64,000 nucleotides of DNA, from contig NZ_FNOG01000009.1 of the NCBI RefSeq assembly GCF_900106525.1, forward strand, positions 169,510-233,509, written 5' to 3'. The position numbers were made by a program, and so were the translations under genes. Shown one piece after another: positions 35,905 to 45,314 of this stretch. Position 1 is the first letter of the stretch. Each line of letters starts with the position of its first letter. The DNA is from Lysobacter enzymogenes (lineage in GTDB: Bacteria > Pseudomonadota > Gammaproteobacteria > Xanthomonadales > Xanthomonadaceae). The notes under the pieces were generated by a model, which saw only the letters and a program-made list of their open reading frames with translations, ran no database searches and was not told the DNA's origin.

Positions 35905-36738
35905 TTACCCGTCCTGCTGCAGCGCCGCGCGGAAGAACTCGTCGAGCTCGTCGCCGCGCCCTTGCCCCGGCTTCAATTGCGGCGGCTGCGCCTGCATCCG
36001 CTCCAGCTGTGCGGCGAGGAAATCGCTCAGCGCCGGCACCCGCGGCCCGGCCTCGACCTCGGCGCTGCGGCGCTTGCGCACCAGCAATTCCTCGATCGCC
36101 TCGCGTACCGGGCCGTCCGGCAGCAGGCGATCGAGCAGCAGCTCGAACGCCATCGGCGGCGCGCTGTCCTCGCGTTCGATCCATTGGCAGGCCAGCACCG
36201 GCCGCAGCACGTACAGGTATTTCTTGGTGCGGATGCTGTCGCCGCCCAAATGCGAGCGGAAGGTGCCGCGCGCCAGGCTCAGATAGTGGTGCCAGGCCGC
36301 GACCGGCGAATAGAAGCGCTCGGCCAGGCGGTGCAGCTCGGCCGCCATCGCCGGGTCCTGGCGGTACACGATCGGCGAGCGCAGCCACTCCAACAGCGTC
36401 GGATTGGACTTGGACACCAGCCGCAGCGCCTTGCGCAGGTCCCAGCCGGCCACGTCCAGGTCGGCCTCGATCGGCAGCTCGATCACGTCGCGCTGCGGCT
36501 CGCCCGGCCCGGTGCGCTCGTTGACGCTGAGATACCACGGCTGCCGGTGCACGTAGACGAAGCGTGCGTCGTAGTCGCTGTCGGGCGAGGAAAAGCCCCA
36601 GCCGCGGCTGCCGGATTCGCAGGCGTAGACCACGCGCACGTCGTGCTCGCGCTCGATCCGGACCAGCGCGTCGAGCACGGCGCGGCGCTTGTCTTCGGCG
36701 ATGGGGTGGATCTCGTGCAGGCGGGAAGGCGCGTCCAT
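35905..36738 (-). CDS. YcgL-type predicted nucleotidyltransferase
   Basis: The 277-residue product belongs to the COG3541 group: VRVVYACESGSRGWGFSSPD with the GSRxxG motif, then SDYDARFVYVHRQPWYLSV with the paired Asp (DYDxRF) that bind metal, and LLEWLRSPIVY and KKYLYVLRPVLACQWIE further on. These proteins are minimal nucleotidyltransferases of unknown target, found beside phage or stress genes in several bacteria. ATG at 36738 fits the family start; an ATG at 36795 with GAGG in front is an alternative that adds 19 residues. Confidence 0.82.
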   Translation of the reverse strand: MDAPSRLHEIHPIAEDKRRAVLDALVRIEREHDVRVVYACESGSRGWGFSSPDSDYDARFVYVHRQPWYLSVNERTGPGEPQRDVIELPIEADLDVAGWDLRKALRLVSKSNPTLLEWLRSPIVYRQDPAMAAELHRLAERFYSPVAAWHHYLSLARGTFRSHLGGDSIRTKKYLYVLRPVLACQWIEREDSAPPMAFELLLDRLLPDGPVREAIEELLVRKRRSAEVEAGPRVPALSDFLAAQLERMQAQPPQLKPGQGRGDELDEFFRAALQQDG

Positions 36739-36859
36739 GGCGATGAAGGCGTCGATGCGGGCCGGCCAGTGTAGCCGCGGCCGCGCCGACTTCATCGCGC
36801 CCTCACCTGGCCGCGCCACTGTCGTATCGTTGCCCGACCTACCGCGCGCGCCGCTGCCC

Positions 36860-37387
36860 ATGCCGACGATCCAGACCCAACGCCTGACCCTGAGCGAACT
36901 CACCGCCGGCGATGCCGGCTTCATCCTCGAACTGGTCAACGAACCCGGCTTCCTCGGCGGCATCGGCGACCGCGGCGTGCGCGATCTCGACAGCGCCCTG
37001 CGCTACATCCAGGACGGCCCCGCCGCCAGCTACGCGCGCCACGGCTACGGCCTGTGGCGGGTGGAACTGCGCGACAGCGGCGAGCCGGTCGGCATGTGCG
37101 GCCTGCTGTGCCGCGACACCCTGCCCGACCCCGACCTGGGCTACGCCTTCCTGCAGCGCCACTGGCAGCGCGGCTACGCGGTCGAAGCCGGCGCGGCGGT
37201 GCTGCGCTACGCGCGCGAGTCGCTGGCGCTGCCGCGGGTGCTGGCCATCGTCAATCCGGACAACGCCGCCTCGATCAAGGTGCTCGAACGCCTGGGCATG
37301 CACGCGCAGGGCATGATCCGCCACGGCAACGAGCCGCGCGACCTGCGCCTGTTCGCCACCGTCGCCGCGGCGACCGAGCCGGCGTGA
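36860..37387 (+). CDS. GNAT-family N-acetyltransferase, RimJ/RimL-like
   Basis: The 175-residue product starts with IQTQRLTLSELTAGDAGFIL, the entry of the RimJ/L subgroup, and has GYAFLQRHWQRGYAVEAGAA for acetyl-CoA binding (residues about 95-114) and NPDNAASIKVLERLGMHAQG near the end. The acceptor is unknown. It precedes the YiiX-like gene by 10 bases, so they likely share a transcript. Confidence 0.87.
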   Translation: MPTIQTQRLTLSELTAGDAGFILELVNEPGFLGGIGDRGVRDLDSALRYIQDGPAASYARHGYGLWRVELRDSGEPVGMCGLLCRDTLPDPDLGYAFLQRHWQRGYAVEAGAAVLRYARESLALPRVLAIVNPDNAASIKVLERLGMHAQGMIRHGNEPRDLRLFATVAAATEPA

Positions 37388-37397
37388 GCGCGCTGGC

Positions 37398-38000
37398 ATG
37401 ATGCGCGCGCTGGTATTGGCCGCACTGTTGACGCTGAGCGCGGCCTGCGCCCGCGCCGCGCCGCCGCCGGTGCGCGACGGCGACCTGATCTTCCACGCCT
37501 CGCGCTCGGCCCAGAGCCTGGCGATCCAGCGCGCCACCGGTTCGCGCTACAGCCACATGGGCGTGGTGCTGCACCGCGACGGCCGGCCTTACGTGTTCGA
37601 GGCGGTCGAACCGGTGCGCTATACGCCGCTGGCCGACTGGATCGCGCGCGGCCAGGGCGGGCATTACGTGGTCAAGCGGCTGCGCACGCCGCCGGATGCG
37701 GCGCAGGTCGGGCGCCTGCGTACGCAAGCTGAGCGACTGCGCGGCAAGCATTACGATCTCGGCTTCGGTTGGTCGGATGAGCGTATCTATTGCAGCGAGC
37801 TGGCCTACAAGCTCTACGACCGCGCGATGGGCGTGCGCATCGGCCGCCTGCAGCGCTTGCGCGAGTTCGAGCTCGACGACCCGGCGGTGAAGGCCAAGCT
37901 GCGCGAGCGTTACGGCGCGCGCGTGCCGCTGGACGAACCGGTGATTTCGCCGGCGGCGATGTTCGACTCGCCCTTGCTGGAAACCGCCGCCTCCGGCTGA
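37398..38000 (+). CDS. YiiX/YebB-like NlpC/P60-type hydrolase
   Basis: The 200-residue product has a signal peptide (LVLAALLTLSAACARAAP). The sequence around LSAAC could be a lipobox. The domain shows the circularly permuted papain-like order: GDLIFHASRSAQS, then catalytic His in GSRYSHMGVVL, the acidic FEAVEP, and the nucleophile Cys in IYCSELAYKLYD. Members act as amidases or peptidases on cell-wall or lipid-linked substrates. Its last 91 bases overlap the 3' end of the convergent gene. Confidence 0.85.
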   Translation: MMRALVLAALLTLSAACARAAPPPVRDGDLIFHASRSAQSLAIQRATGSRYSHMGVVLHRDGRPYVFEAVEPVRYTPLADWIARGQGGHYVVKRLRTPPDAAQVGRLRTQAERLRGKHYDLGFGWSDERIYCSELAYKLYDRAMGVRIGRLQRLREFELDDPAVKAKLRERYGARVPLDEPVISPAAMFDSPLLETAASG

Positions 38001-39289
38001 AGCCGCGCCCCGCGCAGACGCGCGGCGCCGTTGATCAGTTCGGTCCAGACCACGGACACCACGCCGTCGCCGATGGCCAATTGCGGGAAGCCGGTGCCGC
38101 GGCCGCGGCCCTGCAGGCGCGCGAGTTCGATGCGCTGCAGTTCGCGCGACAGGTCCGGCGCCAAGCGCGCCAGCCACAGCGTCTGGCCTTGCCGGTCTTC
38201 GCGCAGCCACAGCACCCAGGCCGCGTCCGCGCCGAGCGCGGCTTCGACCCGGCCCTGCACCGGCTCGCCGCGATCGAGTACGAGCGGCGCGCCGAAACTG
38301 GCGCCGCCATCGCGGCTGCGCGCGACCTGGACCTTGGATTCGCCGCCCGCGGCGGTGTACCAGGCGACGATCGCGTCCTCGCCGCGGGCCGCCACCGACG
38401 GGCCGTTGACCGGGCAGGCCGGCATGGTCCAACGGTCGGCGTGGACCGGCCGCGGCGCGCTCCAGCCGCTGGCATCAAAGCGGGTCGCGGCGATGTCGCG
38501 GATCTCCTGCGGGTCGCGGTCTCGATAGACCAGCAGCGGGCCGCGCGCGGTCAGCGCGGCGTCGGTCTGGCAGCAGTCGCAGGTCATCGCGTCGATTTCG
38601 TTGTCGAGCGAGCGCGCCAGCGCCGCGTCGAAGCGCGCGGCGCGCAGGCTCATCGCGCCGCGATGGCCGGCGTGGCCATAGCCGTGCCCTGCGCCGCCGC
38701 CGGTGTGGCGGCCGTCGAGCCAGGCCACGCCGATCCCGTCGGCACCGTCCGCCCACAGCGAGACGAAGCCGTGTTCGGTTTCGGTGCCGTCATCGTTGAC
38801 CTTGAGCGGCTTCGACCAGGTCGCGCCGCCATCGGCCGAACGGGTCAGCACCACGTCGTAGGCGTAGGTCGCCGGCGCCGACTTCTGCAGCCAGTGCGCC
38901 CACAGCGCGCCGTCGGCGCTCAGCGCGATATGCGGCGTGTCGGCCCAGTTGACGAACCAGTCGGTGCCGGCGGCGATGCTGCGCGGCGCGTCCCAGCGCC
39001 CGTCGCTGCCGGCGCGGGCGAACTTGAGCGCATGGCCGCCGCGCGCGCCGGGCTCCATCCACGACAACAGCCAGCCGCCGTCCGGCGCGGCGATCAGGTC
39101 CGGTTGCGCGGCTGCGGCGACGGCCGGCAGCGGCCAGTCGGCGACGCGCCAGGCGGGCGCAGGCGCGGCGTTAACCGATGCGGAGGGCGTCGCCTCGCCA
39201 TCGGCCGCGTTCGATGGGGCCGGCGCCGGCGCGCAACCGCCGGCCAATGCGAGAACGCACAACAACGGGTACGCAGGCGAAGCGCGCAT
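37910..39289 (-). CDS. BNR-repeat (sialidase-fold) lipoprotein
   Basis: The 459-residue product has a lipobox (LALAGGC) and then a beta-propeller of BNR/Asp-box type: LTRSADGGATWSKPL and VARSRDGGASFGAPLVL are two clear S-x-D-x-G-x-x-W/F boxes. Segments FVSLWADGADGIGVAWLDG, CDCCQTDAAL and AIVAWYTAAGGESKV complete the blades. It is an exported, membrane-tethered protein; lack of visible sialidase Arg triad means an enzymatic role is unproven. The CDCCQ cluster is notable and could bind metal. The 3' end overlaps the YiiX-like gene by 91 bases on the other strand. Confidence 0.82.
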   Translation of the reverse strand: MRASPAYPLLCVLALAGGCAPAPAPSNAADGEATPSASVNAAPAPAWRVADWPLPAVAAAAQPDLIAAPDGGWLLSWMEPGARGGHALKFARAGSDGRWDAPRSIAAGTDWFVNWADTPHIALSADGALWAHWLQKSAPATYAYDVVLTRSADGGATWSKPLKVNDDGTETEHGFVSLWADGADGIGVAWLDGRHTGGGAGHGYGHAGHRGAMSLRAARFDAALARSLDNEIDAMTCDCCQTDAALTARGPLLVYRDRDPQEIRDIAATRFDASGWSAPRPVHADRWTMPACPVNGPSVAARGEDAIVAWYTAAGGESKVQVARSRDGGASFGAPLVLDRGEPVQGRVEAALGADAAWVLWLREDRQGQTLWLARLAPDLSRELQRIELARLQGRGRGTGFPQLAIGDGVVSVVWTELINGAARLRGARLQPEAAVSSKGESNIAAGEITGSSSGTRAP

Positions 39290-39366
39290 GGTCGGGACCG
39301 GTTCGGAACCAGGGGCCATTGTGCGGACGCGGCGGCCGCTGCGGTCAAGCGCCGCGATGCCGCGGC

Positions 39367-40002
39367 TCAGCCGCGGCGCCAGACCAGGCAGCGGTTGTTG
39401 GTCGGCATCTCCACGTCGCGCACCAGGCGCAGGCCGATCCTGGCGGCGAGCGCATCGACCGCCTCGAAATCGCGGATGCCCGAGGCCGCATCGCGCTCCT
39501 TCAGCCAGCCATCGAACGCGCGATTGCTGTCGCTGGTGTAGCAGCCGCCGTAGTTGAACGGCCCGTACACGGCCACGACCGCCTCGTCGGCCAGCACCGT
39601 CGCCAACCCGGCGAAGAACGCCTCGACCTGCGGCCAGCCCATGATGTGCAAGGTGTTGGCGCTGAACGCCGCATCGAACCCGCGCGACGCGCCGTCGGCG
39701 TCGCGCGGCAACGGCGGCGGCGGTGCGAAACCCGGCGCCGGCTGCACGACGGCTTGCAGCTCCAGCGGCGGCGGCGTATTCGCCAACGCCGCCTCGTCCA
39801 GCCACGCGCGGATGCCCGGCAGGTACGCCGCGGCATCGGAACATTGCCAGCGCAGCCACGGCATCGCCGCGGCGAAATGCACCGCGTGCTGGCCGGTGCC
39901 GCTGCCGATCTCCAGCGCGTCGCGGCGGTCGGCGAAGTGTTCGCGCAGCACCGCGAGGATGGGGTCGCGGTTGCGGTCGCAGGAGGGCGAATGAGGTTTC
40001 AT
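39367..40002 (-). CDS. DUF938 SAM-dependent methyltransferase
   Basis: The 211-residue product starts KPHSPSCDRNRDPILAVLRE and has SAM motif I LEIGSGTGQHAVHFA. It carries the DUF938 hallmarks FDAAFSANTLHIMGWPQVEAFF and YGPFNYGGCYTSDSNRAFD. Substrate unknown. Its ATG overlaps the stop of the upstream membrane-protein gene (ATGA), so it is translationally coupled to it. Confidence 0.9.
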   Translation of the reverse strand: MKPHSPSCDRNRDPILAVLREHFADRRDALEIGSGTGQHAVHFAAAMPWLRWQCSDAAAYLPGIRAWLDEAALANTPPPLELQAVVQPAPGFAPPPPLPRDADGASRGFDAAFSANTLHIMGWPQVEAFFAGLATVLADEAVVAVYGPFNYGGCYTSDSNRAFDGWLKERDAASGIRDFEAVDALAARIGLRLVRDVEMPTNNRCLVWRRG

Positions 40003-41132
40003 TTAGGCGACTTTTCGGACCTGATCCGTGACCAACCAAGAACGTTATCGCTCTTTATCGCAACACGCAGCAATCTTCGATCTTCAAGATCGTTTACCGC
40101 CCCCGATTCACCTACGACGTAGAACGGCCCGACACGAGTGATCAAATCGACGTCGTAAAGCAGGTAAGCCTGTGGAGAGCCGCCCTGAACCACCACGCAG
40201 GGCCTTTTGCTCCATGCCGAGTTCACCGCATCGCAGCCCGTTCTGTCGAGGATCAGATTTACGTGGCTCACCTCACCGAGGTCGAAATGGGCGACGATCC
40301 TGCTTTGCCAACTCGTCAAAGAATTGGTCGCCAGAGTGAAATAACAGACGATCCCCAGCACGGCCACGGCTTTGGTCCTTGCTGATCTCTTCGAGACCGC
40401 CAGCATCAGCAAGTGCAAAAACACGGACAAAACCAGCAAGATAACGACATTGAGCGCCATGTCCCATCCCGTTCGATTCGCCCAGAACAGCAACATTAAC
40501 GCGGCATAAGCCCACCAGAAGAAGTAGGAAAGCACCTGCAGCAAGAGGAATTTCCACCAACACCTACTCGGATCGACGACCCATCGCTTGCCGAAGTCGG
40601 TGTCCGCAACTACCCAGATTAGACCGACACAAAGTCCTGCTGCCGTGACTAGCGCCGTGATGAGCCATGGCACCGCTTCAAGCCAGACATCGAAACTGGC
40701 GAACAAAGCCCCATAGATCAAGGCAGCCGCTACGGCTCCGGCAACGGTACATAAGGCGAAGTTCTGATAGCGCCAATGGAAGACCGGCCGCTTCCCCTCA
40801 CGAACAACTGAATTCTTTCTTGGCCCCATGCCGCATCTGGCCCAATGAACCAATGCCAGACCGGGGATCAGCATGATGAAACACACTGACAGCACTAGCA
40901 GTGCGCCCATAGCCGCGGCGGAGAGAACCACTCCGAACAGGTCGGGCAAAGCGAGTATCGGCAGGTAACCGATGCGATAGAAATGCAGCAGAATTATCAT
41001 TCCGCCCCAAAGCATCGATGTCGTCAGTACTGCGCTTTTTGGGTGCTGCCTGAACTGAAGTATTAACCAGTCCAGCACTTTACCGCCCGGAACATCGGTA
41101 TTTTCTGTGGCCTTTTTCTTGATTTTTTGCAT
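39999..41132 (-). CDS. Polytopic membrane protein of unknown function, lower GC
   Basis: The 377-residue product has a basic cytoplasmic start and about seven membrane spans, among them AVLTTSMLWGGMIILLHFY, LVLSVCFIMLIPGLALVHW, FLLLQVLSYFFWWAYAALML and ALNVVILLVLSVFLHLLML. A C-terminal extramembrane domain of about 105 residues follows (VSHVNLILDRTGCDAVNSAW, PQAYLLYDVDLITRVGPFYV), with two or three Cys. I recognise no family. GC content is well below the neighbours, suggesting transfer. A strong GGAGG precedes the ATG. Confidence 0.7.
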   Translation of the reverse strand: MQKIKKKATENTDVPGGKVLDWLILQFRQHPKSAVLTTSMLWGGMIILLHFYRIGYLPILALPDLFGVVLSAAAMGALLVLSVCFIMLIPGLALVHWARCGMGPRKNSVVREGKRPVFHWRYQNFALCTVAGAVAAALIYGALFASFDVWLEAVPWLITALVTAAGLCVGLIWVVADTDFGKRWVVDPSRCWWKFLLLQVLSYFFWWAYAALMLLFWANRTGWDMALNVVILLVLSVFLHLLMLAVSKRSARTKAVAVLGIVCYFTLATNSLTSWQSRIVAHFDLGEVSHVNLILDRTGCDAVNSAWSKRPCVVVQGGSPQAYLLYDVDLITRVGPFYVVGESGAVNDLEDRRLLRVAIKSDNVLGWSRIRSEKSPK

Positions 41133-41208
41133 CGTCGCCTCCGTGCCGATGCTTTTAAATTGCCACAGACGCCAAAACGATTTCGCTATGCGCTGCTACG
41201 CCGAAAAA

Positions 41209-42576
41209 TCATTTCTCGGCAGCCGCGAACGCCAACCCCGACACCACGCCCAGCGACGGATCGCCCGCCACCAGTTGCGCATCCGGGAAGCAGCGCTGCG
41301 CCGCGGCGCGCACGTACGGCGCGCGCGACATGCCGCCGGTGAGGAACACCACCTGCGGCGGTTCGCCGATCTGCGCGGCGACTTCGCCGAGCAGTTCGGT
41401 CAGGAAGCCGAGGAAGCCTTCGGCGGCCGCGGACAGGTCGGGCGCGAGCACGTCCTGGGTCAGCCCGGTTTCGATGTAGTCGAGCGCGGCGCGGTTGCGC
41501 TCGTGCGAGCTCAGCTCGATCTTGGCCGCTTCCACCGCGCGGCTCAGGCGCGTGGTGTTGCCGGTGTCCTGCAGCGCGATCAGGCGCGGACCGAACGGCT
41601 CGGGCACCTCGCGGTAGGCGTCGCGGCGCTGGAAATCGCGCTGGCGGATCACGTCGTGCACGGTCGCGGCTTCGACGAAATGGTGCGCCGGCACGCGCGT
41701 GGCGCCCTTGCCGAACAGCGGCATGAAGCGCGACAGGCTCAGGGCGAGATCGACGTCGACGCCGCCGCGGGCGATGCCCCACGAACCCAGCACCCGCGGC
41801 GCCTGCGCGCCGCCGACTTCGGCCAGGGTGATGTCGCTGGTGCCGCCGCCGATGTCGACCACCAGCGCGCGGTGGCGCTGCGCGCTGCCGGCGTGATGGC
41901 CCAGCGCCGCGGCCACGGGTTCTTCCAGGAAATCGACCTGATCGAAACCGGCCGACGCGGCGGCCTCGCGCAGGATCTCCAGCGCCTGGTCGCCGCCGGC
42001 CGCGCCCATCGAGCTGCGGAACTGCACCGGCCGGCCCAGCACCGCCGCGCGCACGTTGGCGCCGAACTGCTGGCTGGCGCTGAGGCGGATGTGTTCGAGG
42101 ATGTAGCCGGCGATGCCGACGATGGTCTGGCGCACGTGCGGCGCCAGCTGGTAACCGAGCATCGACTTGGGCGACTGCACCAGATTGCCGAAGCCTTCGG
42201 CCAGATACGCCTCCACCGCTTCCTCGCCGTACACCGCGTTCTGCAGCGAGGCGGCCGAGGCGCGCGCTTCGCGCACCTGCCGCTCCAGCCACTGTCGGCG
42301 CACCGCGCGCACCGCATCGCGGCGCAGCTCGATGTCGCTGCGGCGGGCCTGGCCGGGGTTGCGGCTCTGCTCGGCGCGCGCGCTGCGCACCAGCCCGTCG
42401 ACCTCGGCCTCCATCGCGTCGTCGAGTTCGAACTTGTCCGGGTCGGGCACGGCCTCGGGAAAATACACCGTGGTGCGGAACTGGCGTTCCTCGCCGAAGC
42501 GCACGGTGCGGACCTCGCCGTCGATGACCGCGGCGGCGGCCGAATAGCTGGTGCCGAAATCGATGCCGATCTTCAT
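41209..42576 (-). CDS. Hsp70-family protein, YegD-like
   Basis: The 455-residue product has the actin-like ATPase of Hsp70: phosphate 1 KIGIDFGTSYSAAAAV, connect region VRAAVLGRPVQFRS, phosphate 2 VVDIGGGTSDITLAEVGG, and adenosine motif VVFLTGGMSRAPYV. It lacks the C-terminal substrate-binding domain of DnaK, as in YegD. The clients and role are unknown. The stop is 76 bases past the start of the gene downstream on the same strand. Confidence 0.88.
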   Translation of the reverse strand: MKIGIDFGTSYSAAAAVIDGEVRTVRFGEERQFRTTVYFPEAVPDPDKFELDDAMEAEVDGLVRSARAEQSRNPGQARRSDIELRRDAVRAVRRQWLERQVREARASAASLQNAVYGEEAVEAYLAEGFGNLVQSPKSMLGYQLAPHVRQTIVGIAGYILEHIRLSASQQFGANVRAAVLGRPVQFRSSMGAAGGDQALEILREAAASAGFDQVDFLEEPVAAALGHHAGSAQRHRALVVDIGGGTSDITLAEVGGAQAPRVLGSWGIARGGVDVDLALSLSRFMPLFGKGATRVPAHHFVEAATVHDVIRQRDFQRRDAYREVPEPFGPRLIALQDTGNTTRLSRAVEAAKIELSSHERNRAALDYIETGLTQDVLAPDLSAAAEGFLGFLTELLGEVAAQIGEPPQVVFLTGGMSRAPYVRAAAQRCFPDAQLVAGDPSLGVVSGLAFAAAEK

Positions 42577-42627
42577 GGGGAGCGGGGAAATTCGCGGCGC
42601 GCAAGGATACAAGGCCGCGGCCGGCTT

Positions 42628-42714
42628 TTGTGGGAGGGCCTTCAGGCCCGATGCCTTTCGGTCAGGTCGCGGCGAGCCGAGACAAAGGCATCGGGCCTGA
42701 AGGCCCTCCCACAA
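42628..42714. repeat. REP-type inverted repeat, family C
   Basis: Near-perfect arms (GTGGGAGGGCCTTCAGGCCC extended by GATGCCTTT and its complement) around about 22 bases lie between the divergent Hsp70 gene and mrfA. The same family occurs at 16050, 46474 and 47103. Located 125-210 bases before mrfA, it is unlikely to be a terminator. Confidence 0.8.
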
Positions 42715-42839
42715 AGGCGCTGCCGCAAAAGTATGGGCCGCCGCCACAAACGGCAAAGCCGTCGCGCCCGCCACGTCCCCGTCTCACACGCTGAGACCCC
42801 AGTCGCGTACAACGAGACGACGCCCCGTCCGGCCCCGCC

Positions 42840-45314
42840 ATGTCCGCTCTTATCGACCCCGCGCACCACGACCTCGTCCCCGCCCACCCCAACGCGCGCA
42901 AGGCCGAGGGCGAGGACGCGCCGCTGCCGGCGCGCCACGGCGCCGCGCTGGCCCAGCGCCTGCAGCGGCGTTATCGCGACCGCATCACCGGGCACTTCAC
43001 CCTCCCCGGCCGCGAGGGCCGCTATGCGCCGCTGCCGGAGGATCTGCCCGAACCGCTGAAGGCCGCGCTGCGCGCGCGCGGCATCGACCGGCTCTACAGC
43101 CATCAGGCCGAGGCCTGGCAGGCCGCGCAGGCCGGCGAGCACGTCGCCGTGGTCACGCCCACCGCGTCGGGCAAGTCGCTGTGCTACACCTTGCCGGTGG
43201 TCAGCGCGGCGATGACCTCGGGCGCGAAGGCGCTGTATCTGTTTCCGACCAAGGCGCTGGCGCAGGACCAGGTAGCCGAATTGCTGGAGCTCAACCGCGC
43301 CGGCGACCTGGGCGTGAAAGCCTTCACCTTCGACGGCGACACGCCCGGCGATGCGCGCCAGGCGATCCGCCTGCACGGCGACATCGTCGTGTCCAACCCG
43401 GACATGCTGCATCAGGCGATCCTGCCGCATCACACCAAGTGGGCGCAGTTCTTCGAGAACCTGCGCTTTGTGGTGATCGACGAAGTACACACTTACCGCG
43501 GCGTGTTCGGCAGCCACGTCGCCGGGGTGCTGCGCCGGCTCAAGCGCATCTGCGCGTTCTACGGCGTGCGCCCGCAGTTCATCCTGTGCTCGGCCACCAT
43601 CGGCAATCCGCAGGCGCATGCCGAAGCGCTGATCGAGCAGCCGGTGCGCGCGATCCTCGATTCCGGCGCGCCGACCGGCGACAAGCACGTGCTGCTGTGG
43701 AACCCGCCGGTGATCAACGCCGACCTCGGCCTGCGCGCCTCGGCGCGCTCGCAGAGCAACCGCATCGCCCGCATCGCGATCAAGGCCGGGCTCAAGACCC
43801 TGGTGTTCGCGCAGACCCGGCTGATGGTCGAGGTGCTGACCAAGTACTTGAAGGACGTGTTCGACGCCGATCCGCGCAAGCCCGCGCGCATCCGCGCCTA
43901 CCGCGGCGGCTATCTGCCGAGCGAGCGGCGCGAGGCCGAGCGGGCGATGCGCGACGGCCGCATCGACGGCATCGTCGCGACCTCGGCGCTGGAACTGGGC
44001 GTGGACATCGGCAGCCTCGATGTGGTCGTGCTCAACGGCTATCCGGGCTCGGTCGCGGCCACCTGGCAGCGCTTCGGCCGCGCCGGGCGCCGCCAGCAAC
44101 CCTCGCTCGGCGTGATGGTCGCCAGTTCGCAGCCGTTGGACCAGTACGTGGTGCGGCATCCGGATTTCTTCGCCGACGCCTCGCCCGAGCACGCGCGCAT
44201 CGCCCCGGACCAGCCGCTGATCCTGTTCGACCACATCCGCTGCGCCGCGTTCGAGCTGCCGTTCCAGCAGGGCGAAGCGTTCGGCCCGGTCGATCCGGAA
44301 ATATTCCTGGAAGCGCTGGCCGAAACCGGCGTGGTCCACCGCGAGGGCGAGCGCTGGGAATGGATCGCCGACAGCTATCCGGCCAACGCGGTGAGCCTGC
44401 GCTCGGTCGCCGACGGCAACTTCGTCGTGGTCGACCGCAGCGACGGGCGCCAGACCATCATCGCCGAAGTCGATTACTCGGCCGCGGCACTGACCTTGTA
44501 CGAAGGCGCGATCCACATGATCCAGTCGGTGCCGTATCAGGTCGAACGGCTGGACTGGGACGGCCGCAAGGCCTACGTCACCCGCACCCACGTCGATTAC
44601 TACACCGACTCGATCGACTACACCAAGCTCAAGGTGCTCGAACGCTTCGACGGCGGCGAGGCCGGCCGCGGCGACAGCCATCACGGCGAGGTGCACGTGG
44701 TGCGGCGCGTGGCCGGCTACAAGAAGATCCGCTACTACACCCACGAGAGCATCGGCTACGGCCCGGTCAACCTGCCCGACCAGGAACTGCACACCACCGC
44801 GCTGTGGTGGCAGTTGCCGCAGGGCGTGCTGCTGTCGCGTTTCGATTCGCGCCAGGACGCGCTCGACGGCTTTCTCGGCGCCGCGCACGCGCTGCACATC
44901 GTCGCCACGGTGGCGGTGATGGCCGACGCGCGCGATCTGCAGAAGTCGGTCGGCAACGGCGACGGCGCGTGGTTCGCGACCCAGGACAAGGACGGCCACG
45001 GGCAGATCCGCGCCGGCGACGGCGGCGGCGAAGGCCATGCCGCGATGGCCCTGGTCGGCGAGGTGCAGCAGTTCGTGCCGACGGTGTACCTGTACGACAA
45101 CTTCCCCGGCGGCGTCGGGCTCAGCGAGCCGTTGTGGCAGCGTCAGGCCGAACTGGTACTGCGCGCGCGCGAGTTGGTCGCCAGCTGCGATTGCCGCGCC
45201 GGCTGCCCGGCCTGCGTCGGCCCGGTGCTGGCCAGCGACGAGGAAGGCCACGGCGCCACGCCGCGCGCGCTGGCGCTGAAGGTGCTGCACCTGCTCGCGG
45301 ATGCCGACGCATGA
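42840..45314 (+). CDS. mrfA: DEAD/DEAH-box helicase of the MrfA (YprA) family
   Basis: The 824-residue product is an SF2 helicase: Q-type motif LYSHQAEAWQAAQAGEHVAV, Walker A TPTASGKSLCY, DEVH box VVIDEVHTYRG, motif III LCSATIGN, motifs V and VI (VATSALELGVDIGSLD, WQRFGRAGRR). A C-terminal DUF1998-type region follows, with a four-Cys cluster in CDCRAGCPACVG. In Bacillus subtilis MrfA and the exonuclease MrfB repair mitomycin C adducts independently of UvrABC. The next gene, overlapping by ATGA, encodes the MrfB partner, which supports this assignment. Confidence 0.88.
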   Translation: MSALIDPAHHDLVPAHPNARKAEGEDAPLPARHGAALAQRLQRRYRDRITGHFTLPGREGRYAPLPEDLPEPLKAALRARGIDRLYSHQAEAWQAAQAGEHVAVVTPTASGKSLCYTLPVVSAAMTSGAKALYLFPTKALAQDQVAELLELNRAGDLGVKAFTFDGDTPGDARQAIRLHGDIVVSNPDMLHQAILPHHTKWAQFFENLRFVVIDEVHTYRGVFGSHVAGVLRRLKRICAFYGVRPQFILCSATIGNPQAHAEALIEQPVRAILDSGAPTGDKHVLLWNPPVINADLGLRASARSQSNRIARIAIKAGLKTLVFAQTRLMVEVLTKYLKDVFDADPRKPARIRAYRGGYLPSERREAERAMRDGRIDGIVATSALELGVDIGSLDVVVLNGYPGSVAATWQRFGRAGRRQQPSLGVMVASSQPLDQYVVRHPDFFADASPEHARIAPDQPLILFDHIRCAAFELPFQQGEAFGPVDPEIFLEALAETGVVHREGERWEWIADSYPANAVSLRSVADGNFVVVDRSDGRQTIIAEVDYSAAALTLYEGAIHMIQSVPYQVERLDWDGRKAYVTRTHVDYYTDSIDYTKLKVLERFDGGEAGRGDSHHGEVHVVRRVAGYKKIRYYTHESIGYGPVNLPDQELHTTALWWQLPQGVLLSRFDSRQDALDGFLGAAHALHIVATVAVMADARDLQKSVGNGDGAWFATQDKDGHGQIRAGDGGGEGHAAMALVGEVQQFVPTVYLYDNFPGGVGLSEPLWQRQAELVLRARELVASCDCRAGCPACVGPVLASDEEGHGATPRALALKVLHLLADADA

